Source: Halomonas sp. SpR8
GTDB lineage: Bacteria > Pseudomonadota > Gammaproteobacteria > Pseudomonadales > Halomonadaceae
DNA: 64,000 nt
NCBI RefSeq assembly: GCF_031010195.1
Contig: NZ_JAUAMC010000014.1
Span: 1-64,000 of the forward strand
Direction of reading: 5' to 3'
Shown here: positions 1-8,340 of the stretch, piece by piece
Position numbering within the stretch: position 1 is the first letter of the stretch
Layout: every line of letters starts with the position of its first letter
Notes under the pieces: generated by a model
Databases searched by the model: none
Told to the model about the DNA's origin: nothing
What the model saw: the letters and a program-made list of their open reading frames with translations, nothing else
Position numbers and translations under genes: made by a program

Positions 1-104
1 GCCTCCTGAAGGGCCCAGCGAGACCAGCTGGTTGATAGGCACGGTGTGGAAGCGCTGCAAGGTGTTGAGCTAACGTGTACTAATGGCCCGTGAGGCTTGA
101 CCCT
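1..104 (+). rRNA. 23S rRNA, 3' end only
   Basis: The stretch ends with the conserved 3'-terminal 23S sequence (GAGCTAACGTGTACTAATGG followed by CCGTGAGGCTTGACC). The 5' part lies left of the window. The end is placed by analogy with E. coli and may be off by a few bases. The spacer to the 5S gene (about 150 bp) holds no tRNA that I can fold. Confidence 0.93.
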
Positions 105-254
105 ATAACACCCAAGGGGTCTGGTCGCAGTGGTAACGTAAAAACCGGATACGCAGCGTGTGGCTTGGCTCAACGAGCCGGCGGCACGATGAGACGATCA
201 CAATTTAGCAAGCAACGATAGAAAGCTAGTCAGCATGATATACATCGCCAGTTA

Positions 255-374
255 CGCCTGACGACCATAGCGAGCGTGAACCACCTGATCCCTTGCCGAA
301 CTCAGCAGTGAAACCGCTTAGCGCCGATGGTAGTGTGGGGTCTCCCCATGCGAGAGTAGGTCATCGTCAGGCAC
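255..374 (+). rRNA. rrf: 5S rRNA
   Basis: This is a complete 5S gene of about 120 nt. It opens with GCCTGACGACCATAGCGAG, carries the conserved loop region CCGAACTCAGCAGTGAAACC, and closes with GTCAGGCA, which pairs with the 5' end to form helix I. It is the last gene of the rRNA operon and is followed by a strong terminator. Confidence 0.95.
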
Positions 375-382
375 TTATTATG

Positions 383-421
383 AAAAATCCCCCAGGGCTG
401 ATGCCTTGGGGGATTTTTTTT
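383..421 (+). terminator. Intrinsic terminator of the rRNA operon
   Basis: The arms AATCCCCCA and TGGGGGATT are extended by GG/CC and followed by a run of T residues. The hairpin sits 9 bases after the 5S gene. Confidence 0.93.
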
Positions 422-559
422 GCGTAATGAGGCTGGTAAATCGTAAGTGGTGAATCGTGAGTAGAAAAGCCACACTCTGACCACTCCAACCGCTCACTTG
501 GCTTATAAGCTCTTCCTAACAAAAGTGCAGCAGTATTTCTTGGCGTCAGATAGAGAATC

Positions 560-1156
560 TTAGTGTGTAGTATATTCAGTGCCTTCACACTGAGTCAGCA
601 TTCGGGTAATCGCCGCATCCGCCCCTTGGAGGCTAAAGGTCATATACCATGGCTCTCGCTCTTCCTGGTCAAAGCCGAGAAATAGCTGCTCACCCTGGCG
701 CATATCCGCTATCAGTGCTTCCAAGTCGCTAAGGTAAAAATGGGTATAAAACCCATCGTCGCCGCGCTCGGTAATAAATTCTGCCATGGTGTCGATCACC
801 GGCTGTTCATCGATGCGCAGTCGGGTGGGCACTAGGTTAACCGTACGGCTTTCACCCTGCTGTTGCTCAAGCGTGACGCGCATTTCCAGCCAGGGCAAAT
901 CGCAGACTCCGGGACTTGTGTTCAGGCTAAGTGTGGCGTCTGAATAGCTGTGAGTCTCTACCGCACGATAATGCTGTTCGCCGCCCAGCGAGAGCGTCAT
1001 TGATTGCCAATGATCGTGGGAAGCCACGTCCTCAGTGTTAAACGTGGCTGCATTCGTGGCGGGTGTTACGGCCATCGAGGAGACGACCATTGTCATAGTG
1101 GCTAGGGGGAGTAAATGAAAACGCAGGGCATGAAGCGCGGTTATGATCAGGGGCAT
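560..1156 (-). CDS. Hypothetical exported protein
   Basis: I do not recognise this 198-residue protein. The N-terminus (basic and hydrophobic, then SSMAVTPATNAATF) looks like a signal peptide cleaved near residue 36, so it is probably periplasmic. The mature part is acidic, has only two cysteines (a possible disulfide) and shows no motif I can name. It has no strong ribosome binding site, so the start is uncertain; an internal Met in the leader is an alternative. It is transcribed toward the rRNA terminator and divergently from nrdJa, sharing that gene's upstream region. The reading frame is clean and codon use matches the neighbours. Confidence 0.7.
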   Translation of the reverse strand: MPLIITALHALRFHLLPLATMTMVVSSMAVTPATNAATFNTEDVASHDHWQSMTLSLGGEQHYRAVETHSYSDATLSLNTSPGVCDLPWLEMRVTLEQQQGESRTVNLVPTRLRIDEQPVIDTMAEFITERGDDGFYTHFYLSDLEALIADMRQGEQLFLGFDQEEREPWYMTFSLQGADAAITRMLTQCEGTEYTTH

Positions 1157-1233
1157 CTAACTAAAACCAATCGACTATTAATAAAAACCAGTCTATAGCG
1201 TCTTGCAGAAAGGCAAAAGAGTAACGCGCTGAT

Positions 1234-1281
1234 TTTCCTATATATGGTAGAAAAATGTAAAAAAAGTGCCTCATATGGTGG
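1234..1281 (+). promoter_or_regulatory. Tandem NrdR boxes upstream of nrdJa
   Basis: Two similar elements, TTCCTATATATGGTAG (1235-1250) and GTGCCTCATATGGTGG (1266-1281), share the core ATATGGT at 1242 and 1273. The core copies are exactly 31 bp apart, about three helical turns. Paired sites at this spacing with an A/T-rich TATATA-like centre are the known signature of NrdR, the nucleotide-sensing repressor of ribonucleotide reductase genes. Box 1 matches the known consensus better than box 2. Confidence 0.72.
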
Positions 1282-1314
1282 GAAGTCAAGTCTATACTTC
1301 ACTCCGATGCTACG

Positions 1315-1320
1315 TATAAT
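1315..1320 (+). promoter_or_regulatory. Candidate -10 element of nrdJa
   Basis: A perfect TATAAT lies 51 bases before the chosen nrdJa start and downstream of both NrdR boxes. The -35 position (around 1292-1297, CTATAC) is poor, so the promoter is weak or needs an activator. Confidence 0.5.
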
Positions 1321-1371
1321 CGCTACGATTTAAGCGCTATTATTCACCCCGTTGTGAAGGAGTTTTGCGAC

Positions 1372-3483
1372 ATGAGCACCGCTGCCAAGGCTATGAAGAC
1401 CTCTAATGATGTTCCTATGCAGGCGCCCTCGCGGGAGATTTGGGATGCCAAATACCGTCTTAAGGATCGTCATAGCCAACCCGTGGATCAGGACGTCGGA
1501 GCTTCGTTTGAACGTGTCGCACGCGCTCTCGCAGCGGTAGAGGGTGACAAAGCCGAAGAGTGGCTGTCGAAATTTCGCTGGGCGCTGGAAAACGGCGCTA
1601 TTCCTGCCGGACGCATCCTCTCCAATGCGGGGGCTGAGGCCTATAAACCGGCGGTGAGTCTGATTAACTGCACCGTCTCGCGCACCATTCGCGACTCCAT
1701 GCGCGATATTCTCGACTCGGTGGTCGATGCGGGCATGACGCTGAAATCAGGGGCCGGTATCGGTTACGACTTCTCGACGCTACGCCACAAAGGTGCATTC
1801 GTATTCGGCGCGGGCGCGGGCACTAACGGCCCGCTGGCGTTTATGGATATCTACGACAAGATGTGCTTTACCGTGGCCTCTGCTGGCGGCCGTCGTGGCG
1901 CTCAGATGGGTACCTTCGATGTAGGGCACCCGGACGTACGTGAGTTTATTCAGGCCAAGCGCGAAGCAGGGCGGCTGCGCCAGTTTAACCTTAGTTTGCT
2001 GATCACCGACGAGTTTATGGAGGCGGTCAAAAACAATACCGATTGGCCGCTGGCGTTTCCGCTGCATCCCGGTGAGAAAGAGGACGTTAACCCGGAAGAC
2101 CTGCTTTACCGCGACTGGCCGGTCGTCGAAGAGGGCTACACGGTAGATGCCGAGGGTCGTGTCGCCTGTCGCATTGTTGAAGTCATTAAAGCGCGGGAAC
2201 TGTGGGACACCATTATGTCCTCTACCTACGACTATGCCGAGCCGGGCTTTATCCTGATCGACCAAGTTAACCGCATGAACAATAACTGGTTCTGCGAAGA
2301 TATCCGCGCCACCAACCCCTGTGGCGAGCAGCCGCTGCCCCCGGAAGGCGCTTGTCTGTTAGGCTCCGTAAATCTGACCAAGTTTGTCATCGACCCCTTC
2401 GGCGCCGAGCCGCGTTTTGACTGGGAGCGTTATCGCAAAGTGGTCGCTATTTTCACCCGTATGCTCGACAACGTGGTGGAAATTGCTGGCTTACCGCTGC
2501 CCCAGCAGCAGCGTGAAATTGAAGCCAAGCGCCGCCACGGCATGGGCTTTCTGGGTTTAGGGTCGACGCTCACTATGCTCAAAATTCCTTACGGCTCCAA
2601 GCAGTCGCTGGTGTTCACTGAAGAGGTGAGCCGCCATTTGGCGATCGAGGGCTGGAAGCAGGCGCTGGAACTCTCTCAAGAGAAGGGGATGGCACCGGTG
2701 CTGGAGCAGGAGCACACCATAACCCCCAAAATGCTCCGTGAGCGCCCACAGTTGGCCAAAGATGGCTACGAGGTGGGTGATCAGGTGCCCGGGCGTATTC
2801 TGCACGCTCGCTATAGCCAGTATATGGCTCAGGTCGCTGAGCTTGAGCCGGAGCTAGTGGCACAATTGGCTGAGCACGGCGCGCGCTTTACCCACCATAG
2901 TTCTATTGCACCGACTGGCACCATCAGCCTGTCGATGGGTAACAACGCCTCCAACGGCATTGAGCCATCGTTCTCGCACCGCTACTTCCGCAATATTATC
3001 CAGTCGGGTAAAAAGACCAAAGAGCAGGTTGAAGTCGTTTCCTTTGAGCTGGCGGCCTATCGTCACTTTATCGCCGCTGATGCAGTGGAAAGCGACCTGC
3101 CCGACTATTTTGTCACCGCCGATGCGATTTCGCCTGAACAGCACGTCGCTGTTCAGGCCGCCGCCCAGCACTGGGTGGATTCGGCGATCTCGAAAACGGT
3201 TAACGTGCCTACCGAATTTCCTTTTGAACAGTTCCAGGATCTCTATTTGCAGGCTTATGAAAGCCGTTTAAAAGGCTGCACGACTTTCCGCTTTAATCCA
3301 GAAGCCTTCCAGGGGGTGCTGGTGCGTGAAGATGACCTTAAAAACACTACCTACGTGTTTGAGCTGGAAAATGGCGAAACCCTTGAGCTCAATGGGAACG
3401 AAACGGTGATTTACGACGGTGAAGAGCATAATGCGGCCAATCTGTTTGATGGCTTAAAAGAGGGTACCTACGGCAAATGGTAA
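1372..3483 (+). CDS. nrdJa: Class II (B12-dependent) ribonucleotide reductase, large part NrdJa
   Basis: This is the catalytic part of the adenosylcobalamin-dependent reductase that makes deoxyribonucleotides from ribonucleotides without oxygen or a tyrosyl radical. In 703 residues it shows the first active-site cysteine in INCTVSRTIRDSM (about Cys100), SGAGIGYDFS, the thiyl-radical loop NPCGEQPLPPEGACLLGS (about Cys317) and the late motif SIAPTGTISL. The C-terminal zinc/cysteine tail of one-chain class II enzymes is absent and is supplied by the next gene, as in Pseudomonas NrdJa/NrdJb. A GTG at 1354 is also in frame, but AAGGAG at 1357-1362 sits 9 bases before ATG 1372, which decides the start. 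Likely repressed by NrdR. Confidence 0.95.
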   Translation: MSTAAKAMKTSNDVPMQAPSREIWDAKYRLKDRHSQPVDQDVGASFERVARALAAVEGDKAEEWLSKFRWALENGAIPAGRILSNAGAEAYKPAVSLINCTVSRTIRDSMRDILDSVVDAGMTLKSGAGIGYDFSTLRHKGAFVFGAGAGTNGPLAFMDIYDKMCFTVASAGGRRGAQMGTFDVGHPDVREFIQAKREAGRLRQFNLSLLITDEFMEAVKNNTDWPLAFPLHPGEKEDVNPEDLLYRDWPVVEEGYTVDAEGRVACRIVEVIKARELWDTIMSSTYDYAEPGFILIDQVNRMNNNWFCEDIRATNPCGEQPLPPEGACLLGSVNLTKFVIDPFGAEPRFDWERYRKVVAIFTRMLDNVVEIAGLPLPQQQREIEAKRRHGMGFLGLGSTLTMLKIPYGSKQSLVFTEEVSRHLAIEGWKQALELSQEKGMAPVLEQEHTITPKMLRERPQLAKDGYEVGDQVPGRILHARYSQYMAQVAELEPELVAQLAEHGARFTHHSSIAPTGTISLSMGNNASNGIEPSFSHRYFRNIIQSGKKTKEQVEVVSFELAAYRHFIAADAVESDLPDYFVTADAISPEQHVAVQAAAQHWVDSAISKTVNVPTEFPFEQFQDLYLQAYESRLKGCTTFRFNPEAFQGVLVREDDLKNTTYVFELENGETLELNGNETVIYDGEEHNAANLFDGLKEGTYGKW

Positions 3484-3547
3484 TACGCTGCACCTGACAA
3501 CAATCGCCCGATTACCTTTGCATTGCCTTTGCTGAGTGGAGAACACC

Positions 3548-4333
3548 ATGGCTGTTGAAATTACCTCAAAAATTGTTGGTTACCGTATCAAGCAGCAGGA
3601 GCAGGCCGCGCCCGCTCCTGAGCTACAGGATGAAGATCCGCTGACAGTGCGTATTCCTTCCCGACCGGAAGGTACCTTAGAAGCGGTGTCCGAAAAGATC
3701 TCTTATGTAGGCGCTGAAGGCCGCAAGAAGGTTTATCTATTGGTGTCGTTTATGCCGGTGGAGGGTGTAATTGGCAGTAAACGCGTGGTGATTGAGCGTC
3801 CGGTGGAGTTCTTTTTTCCATCCGGGCAGCTCTCCAGTGAGCATCAGTGGATCACCGCGACCATGCGCAGTCTTTCGCTGGCGGCCCGCGGTGGTTATGT
3901 CACCCAGGCGGTGGCGGATCTGCGTAAAGTGGCCTGGGATAAAGGCTTGGTGCGCTGTGGCATGAACCGCTGGAATAAGCCGATGTTTCACGATTCGGAA
4001 GTGGCGGCGATTGCCTGGTCGATCCAGCAGATTCTTTATCGCCGTGGCTTCCTGGATCGGGATGGCAACCAAGTGCCGGTTGAGCAGTTGGTCGAGCGCT
4101 ATGCCCACCGCATGACCCATGGCCATGCTTGGCAGCCGGATGAAGAGGCAGCCGATGTTCACGTTGAGGCAGGGGTAGTAGAGCCCATTGGCGGGGAGCC
4201 GTCAGCGCCAAAAAAGCCTGAAGGCAGTGGGCCTGCCACGGTGGGTAACTGCCCTGAGTGCCGTGGTGAGCTAATCATGATGGATGGTTGCCCCACCTGC
4301 TACGCTGGCTGTGGCTGGTCCAAGTGCGGTTAA
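3548..4333 (+). CDS. nrdJb: Class II ribonucleotide reductase, C-terminal part NrdJb
   Basis: This 261-residue protein is the second part of the split B12-dependent reductase. Its last 25 residues hold the zinc-ribbon and redox cysteines CPEC...CPTCYAGCGWSKCG, which in one-chain NrdJ lie at the C-terminus and re-reduce the active site. A TSCPD-type region (MRSLSLAARGGYVTQAVADL, about residue 105) precedes them. It lies 64 bases after nrdJa on the same strand, so the two are probably co-transcribed and act as one complex. ATG 3548 is chosen over the in-frame GTG 3536 because GTGGAGA just upstream is its ribosome binding site. Confidence 0.93.
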   Translation: MAVEITSKIVGYRIKQQEQAAPAPELQDEDPLTVRIPSRPEGTLEAVSEKISYVGAEGRKKVYLLVSFMPVEGVIGSKRVVIERPVEFFFPSGQLSSEHQWITATMRSLSLAARGGYVTQAVADLRKVAWDKGLVRCGMNRWNKPMFHDSEVAAIAWSIQQILYRRGFLDRDGNQVPVEQLVERYAHRMTHGHAWQPDEEAADVHVEAGVVEPIGGEPSAPKKPEGSGPATVGNCPECRGELIMMDGCPTCYAGCGWSKCG

Positions 4334-4356
4334 ACTAAAATCTCTGACTAATGCAA

Positions 4357-4387
4357 ACCGCGTGCTCAGTAGCACGCGGTTTTTTTT
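4357..4387 (+). terminator. Terminator of nrdJa-nrdJb
   Basis: A perfect 10-bp stem ACCGCGTGCT/AGCACGCGGT with a 4-base loop is followed by seven T residues, 23 bases after the nrdJb stop. On the opposite strand it may also serve the convergent regulator gene. Confidence 0.93.
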
Positions 4388-4410
4388 ATGCAGGCTCGTT
4401 TAACGTATGG

Positions 4411-5148
4411 TTAGTCGCCGAGCAGTGGCCGAACGCTGTCGGTGAGATAGCAATCATTAAAATCACCTTCGCAACTGAGCGCATTTAAGTCAGGAATTGT
4501 TAAGTGGTGACGATCGCGGAATACCAAACCGTCTTCGCTCAGTGCTGTAAAGGTGCGGCTAACATGTACCGGACTCAGCCCCAGCACATCGGCCAACTGC
4601 TCTTGGGAGAGTGGCAGGCGGAATTGATTGGTAAGATACGGATTGGTTTGCCGCAATCTTAGATACATCTCGTAAAGAAAATGCGCCATTTTCTGCCGGG
4701 CACTACGCCTAGCTAAGTTGACCAGACGCTCGGTCATTAGCGCCTGCTGGCGGCTACTAATCGCAAACATCACTGAAGTAAGCGGCAGCGACTCACGAAA
4801 TATGTCTAGCAAGCGCTTATGGGGGAAGTGGCAAACGACGCCGTCGCCAATCATGCGCACGCCCTCAAGGCGTTGCGAAAAAGCAAATTCGCGTAGACCA
4901 ACAATATCGCCAGGCAAAAACACTTCCAGAATTTGCCGATCACCGTTTTCTTGGTGTCGATAGGAGTAAGCCCAGCCGCTTTTAAGTGTGCAAAACTCAT
5001 TGGCTGGGTCGCCCATCTCCCAAAGTAGTGAGCCCGATTTAACATCAGAGGGGCTATCTTCAAGTGAGATAAGTAGCTTCTTCTCCTCGTCGGTGAGCGA
5101 GCAGTAGTGACTAAAGTGCTTAATAATACAGCTGTTTTCTGGATCCAC
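4411..5148 (-). CDS. Crp/Fnr family transcriptional regulator
   Basis: This 245-residue protein has an N-terminal cyclic-nucleotide-type beta roll (GSLLWEMGDPANEFCTLKSG, about residues 38-57; VFLPGDIVGL, about 77-86), a dimerisation helix, and a C-terminal winged helix-turn-helix (SQEQLADVLGLSPVHVSRTF, about 179-198). It lacks the N-terminal cysteine cluster that binds iron-sulfur in Fnr/Anr, so it is not an oxygen sensor of that type; its ligand is unknown. Translation starts at GTG 5148 with AGAGGG upstream. It lies 141 bp downstream of uvrA on the same strand without a clear terminator between, so it may be read from uvrA as well as from its own promoter. Confidence 0.88.
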   Translation of the reverse strand: MDPENSCIIKHFSHYCSLTDEEKKLLISLEDSPSDVKSGSLLWEMGDPANEFCTLKSGWAYSYRHQENGDRQILEVFLPGDIVGLREFAFSQRLEGVRMIGDGVVCHFPHKRLLDIFRESLPLTSVMFAISSRQQALMTERLVNLARRSARQKMAHFLYEMYLRLRQTNPYLTNQFRLPLSQEQLADVLGLSPVHVSRTFTALSEDGLVFRDRHHLTIPDLNALSCEGDFNDCYLTDSVRPLLGD

Positions 5149-5289
5149 AACTTTTCCCTCTAGCAGAGGTTTACATAGTACTTCGAATTTTTATCTGTCT
5201 ACTACTATAAGCAGTATGGTCGCGTTCTATGCTGTCGAATGGGCATAGCGGAGCGCAGGTTTAGAAGCGCCCCCTCATAGCCCCACATA

Positions 5290-8136
5290 TCAGCGCTTCG
5301 TTGCGCGTTTACCGCGTGCCAGCAGTGGCGCTAAGAAACGACCGGTATGCGATTCGTCCTTCTTGGTGATCTGCTCCGGCGTACCTTCAGCAATGATTTG
5401 CCCACCGCCGGAACCCCCTTCAGGGCCGAGATCGACAATCCAATCCGCTGTTTTAATCACATCCAAGTTGTGCTCAATCACCACGATAGTATTGCCATGA
5501 TCGCGCAGACGATGGAGTACCGTTAGCAGTTGGCGAATATCTTCAAAGTGTAGCCCGGTAGTGGGCTCATCAAGAATATACAGCGTTTTGCCGGTATCTC
5601 GCTTGGCCAATTCACGGGCCAATTTAACCCGCTGTGCTTCACCACCTGACAGGGTGGTGGCGCTTTGTCCCAGACGAATATAGGAGAGCCCTACATCAAG
5701 CAGGGTTTGCAAACGGCGAGCAATGGCGGGTACCGGGCTGAAGAATTCCAGCGCGTCCTCTACCGTCATGGCCAGCACTTCGTGAATGGTTTTTCCTTTG
5801 TAATGAATATCCAGCGTTTCACGATTGTAGCGCTTGCCTTTACACACGTCGCAGGGCACGTAAATATCGGGTAGAAAGTGCATCTCTACCTTGATCATGC
5901 CTTCGCCCTGGCAGGCTTCACAGCGCCCGCCCTTAACGTTAAAGCTAAAGCGGCCGGGTTTATAGCCTCGGGAGCGTGCTTCCTGGGTGCCTGCAAACAG
6001 CTCGCGAATCGGTGTGAAGATGCCGGTATAGGTCGCCGGGTTAGAGCGCGGTGTGCGTCCAATCGGGCTTTGATCAATATCGATCACTTTATCGAGCTGA
6101 TCGAGCCCTTCAATCTTCTCATAAGGCGCGGCGGTTAGCGTGGTGGCGCGGTTCAGTTCGCGCGCAGCAATCGGCATTAACGTGCCATTGATCAACGTCG
6201 ATTTGCCCGAACCCGAAACCCCCGTAATGGCGATAAACAGCCCCAGCGGCAGACTAAGCGTTACGTTTTGCAGGTTATTGCCGGTAGCGCCGCGTACCAC
6301 CAACTGCTTTTCTGGGTTGCCGGGAATGCGGTAGGGCGGCACGGCGATTTCCCGAGTGCCGGATAGGTATTGACCGGTCAGCGAGTTGGGGTTGTCCATC
6401 ACGTCTTGCGGCGTGCCTTGGGCAACAATCTCCCCACCGTGTACGCCGGCACCGGGGCCGATATCCAGCACGTGATCGGCGGCGCGAATAGCGTCTTCGT
6501 CGTGCTCGACCACAATCACGGTATTGCCCAAATCGCGCAGCCGCTCAAGGGTTTTCAGCAGCCGGTCATTGTCACGCTGGTGCAGACCAATCGAGGGCTC
6601 GTCAAGTATATACATCACCCCAACCAGGCCCGCGCCAATCTGGCTGGCCAAGCGAATACGTTGGGCTTCGCCGCCGGAGAGCGTGTCGGCACTACGCTCC
6701 AGGTTGAGATAATCGAGCCCTACATTGACCAGGAACTCTAGCCGGGCGTGAATTTCATGGACAATTTTATCGGCAATTTCGCCTTTGCGGCCAGGTAACT
6801 TGAGGTCCGCAAAGTAGCGCCAGGCTTCGCCAATCGGAAAGCGTACGATCTCGGCGATATTGTGGTCGTCGACGTAGACATGGCGTGACTCTTTACGCAA
6901 CCGCGAGCCGCTACAGGTCGCACAGGGCTGCACCGCGATATATTTGGCCAGGTCATCGCGCACCATATTGGATTCAGTTTCGCGGTAGCGGCGCTGCATA
7001 TTGGGCAGTACGCCCTCAAAGGCGTGCTCGCGGGTCACTTTACGACCACGGTCGCCGACGTAAACAAACGGGATCTGCTCGTCGCCGCTGCCGTTGAGGA
7101 TGACCTCTCGCTCATGACGGGCAAGCTCTTGCCAAGGCGTTTCCAGCTCAAAGCGGTAGTGCTGAGCCAGCGCTTGAAGCTGGGTAAAGTAATAAATATT
7201 GCGTCGATCCCAGCCTTTAATCACACCTTCAGCGAGCGAGAGTTCCGGGTGGCTGATCAGCTTGTCAGGGTCGAAATACTGTTGCACGCCCAGCCCGTCG
7301 CAGGTGGGGCAGGCGCCCGCCGGGTTGTTGAACGAGAACATGCGCGGCTCAAGCTCAGCCAAGGAGTAGCCGCACACCGGGCAGGCAAAGCGTGACGAAA
7401 AGGCAATATCTTCGCGCTCACCATCCATAAAGTGAATCATGGCGGTGCCGTCGGCGAGGTTCAGTGCCGTTTCAAAAGATTCCGCCAGCCGCTGGGCAAG
7501 GTCGTCGCGCACTTTAAAGCGGTCAACGACGACGCTGATGTCGTGCTTTTTGCGCTTATCCAGCGGCGCGATATCGTCGAGTTCCAGTACTTGACCGTCG
7601 ATCAGCGCGCGAACGAAACCCTGGGCGCGTAGCTCTGCCAACAGCTGCAGATGCTCGCCTTTGCGCCCTTTAACCACCGGCGCCAGCAGCATCAGCTTAG
7701 TGCCTTCGGCGAGATTCATGACCTGATCGACCATCTGTGAAATGGTCTGGGCTTCTAAGTCTTCCCCGTGCTCTGGACAGCGGGGCGTGCCCGCGCGGGC
7801 AAACAGCAGGCGCAGGTAGTCGTAAATTTCGGTAATGGTGCCCACGGTCGAGCGCGGGTTGTGGGACGTTGACTTCTGCTCAATGGAGATCGCAGGCGAA
7901 AGCCCTTCGATGTGGTCCACATCGGGCTTTTCCATCATCGACAGGAACTGGCGCGCATAGGTGGAGAGTGACTCCACATAGCGGCGCTGCCCCTCTGCAT
8001 ACAAGGTATCAAACGCTAACGATGATTTACCTGAGCCGGAGAGGCCGGTAATCACAATCAGCTTGTTACGGGGCAGCTCCACATCGATCTGCTTGAGGTT
8101 GTGGGTGCGGGCACCCCTGACCAGAATGCTGTCCAT
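5290..8136 (-). CDS. uvrA: UvrABC excinuclease subunit A
   Basis: UvrA is the damage-sensing ATPase of nucleotide excision repair; it loads UvrB on distorted DNA. The 948-residue protein has both ABC modules: Walker A GLSGSGKSS near the N-terminus and GVSGSGKST in the second half, two LSGGEAQR signatures, and zinc-finger cysteines (CPVC/CPTC, then CEAC/CDVC). The length matches E. coli UvrA. ATG 8136 follows CGAGG at a good distance and is preferred over the in-frame GTG 8142. I see no CTGT-N8-ACAG LexA box in the 204 bp before it, so SOS control is not evident. Confidence 0.97.
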   Translation of the reverse strand: MDSILVRGARTHNLKQIDVELPRNKLIVITGLSGSGKSSLAFDTLYAEGQRRYVESLSTYARQFLSMMEKPDVDHIEGLSPAISIEQKSTSHNPRSTVGTITEIYDYLRLLFARAGTPRCPEHGEDLEAQTISQMVDQVMNLAEGTKLMLLAPVVKGRKGEHLQLLAELRAQGFVRALIDGQVLELDDIAPLDKRKKHDISVVVDRFKVRDDLAQRLAESFETALNLADGTAMIHFMDGEREDIAFSSRFACPVCGYSLAELEPRMFSFNNPAGACPTCDGLGVQQYFDPDKLISHPELSLAEGVIKGWDRRNIYYFTQLQALAQHYRFELETPWQELARHEREVILNGSGDEQIPFVYVGDRGRKVTREHAFEGVLPNMQRRYRETESNMVRDDLAKYIAVQPCATCSGSRLRKESRHVYVDDHNIAEIVRFPIGEAWRYFADLKLPGRKGEIADKIVHEIHARLEFLVNVGLDYLNLERSADTLSGGEAQRIRLASQIGAGLVGVMYILDEPSIGLHQRDNDRLLKTLERLRDLGNTVIVVEHDEDAIRAADHVLDIGPGAGVHGGEIVAQGTPQDVMDNPNSLTGQYLSGTREIAVPPYRIPGNPEKQLVVRGATGNNLQNVTLSLPLGLFIAITGVSGSGKSTLINGTLMPIAARELNRATTLTAAPYEKIEGLDQLDKVIDIDQSPIGRTPRSNPATYTGIFTPIRELFAGTQEARSRGYKPGRFSFNVKGGRCEACQGEGMIKVEMHFLPDIYVPCDVCKGKRYNRETLDIHYKGKTIHEVLAMTVEDALEFFSPVPAIARRLQTLLDVGLSYIRLGQSATTLSGGEAQRVKLARELAKRDTGKTLYILDEPTTGLHFEDIRQLLTVLHRLRDHGNTIVVIEHNLDVIKTADWIVDLGPEGGSGGGQIIAEGTPEQITKKDESHTGRFLAPLLARGKRATKR

Positions 8137-8340
8137 CAACACCTCGAATCGCGCGGCAAAAGCGCGATTATACGTTTGTCAGACCCCTCACGGCAAAACG
8201 GCTTTCATAACCTGCGGCAACTCGTGACGTTTCCAGGGCTGGTTCAAACCGCTAGAATAGAGGATTGTCGTTAGTTGTTACCATTATTGACTCCACGTTC
8301 ATCCACCACCTACTGACGCTTCGTCACACACAAGGGCATT

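Noticed and set aside
104..254. Possible tRNA in the 23S-5S spacer
   Set aside because: No cloverleaf or T-loop consensus could be found; the spacer appears to be plain processing sequence.
1157..1371. Cobalamin riboswitch upstream of the B12-dependent reductase
   Set aside because: No B12-box (GCCACTG-like) or the long structured leader is present; NrdR boxes explain the region better.
4411..5148. Naming the regulator Fnr/Anr
   Set aside because: The N-terminal cysteine cluster needed for the iron-sulfur centre is missing, so only the Crp/Fnr superfamily is claimed.
8137..8340. LexA (SOS) box for uvrA
   Set aside because: No CTGT-N8-ACAG element in the divergent region; none before ssb either.
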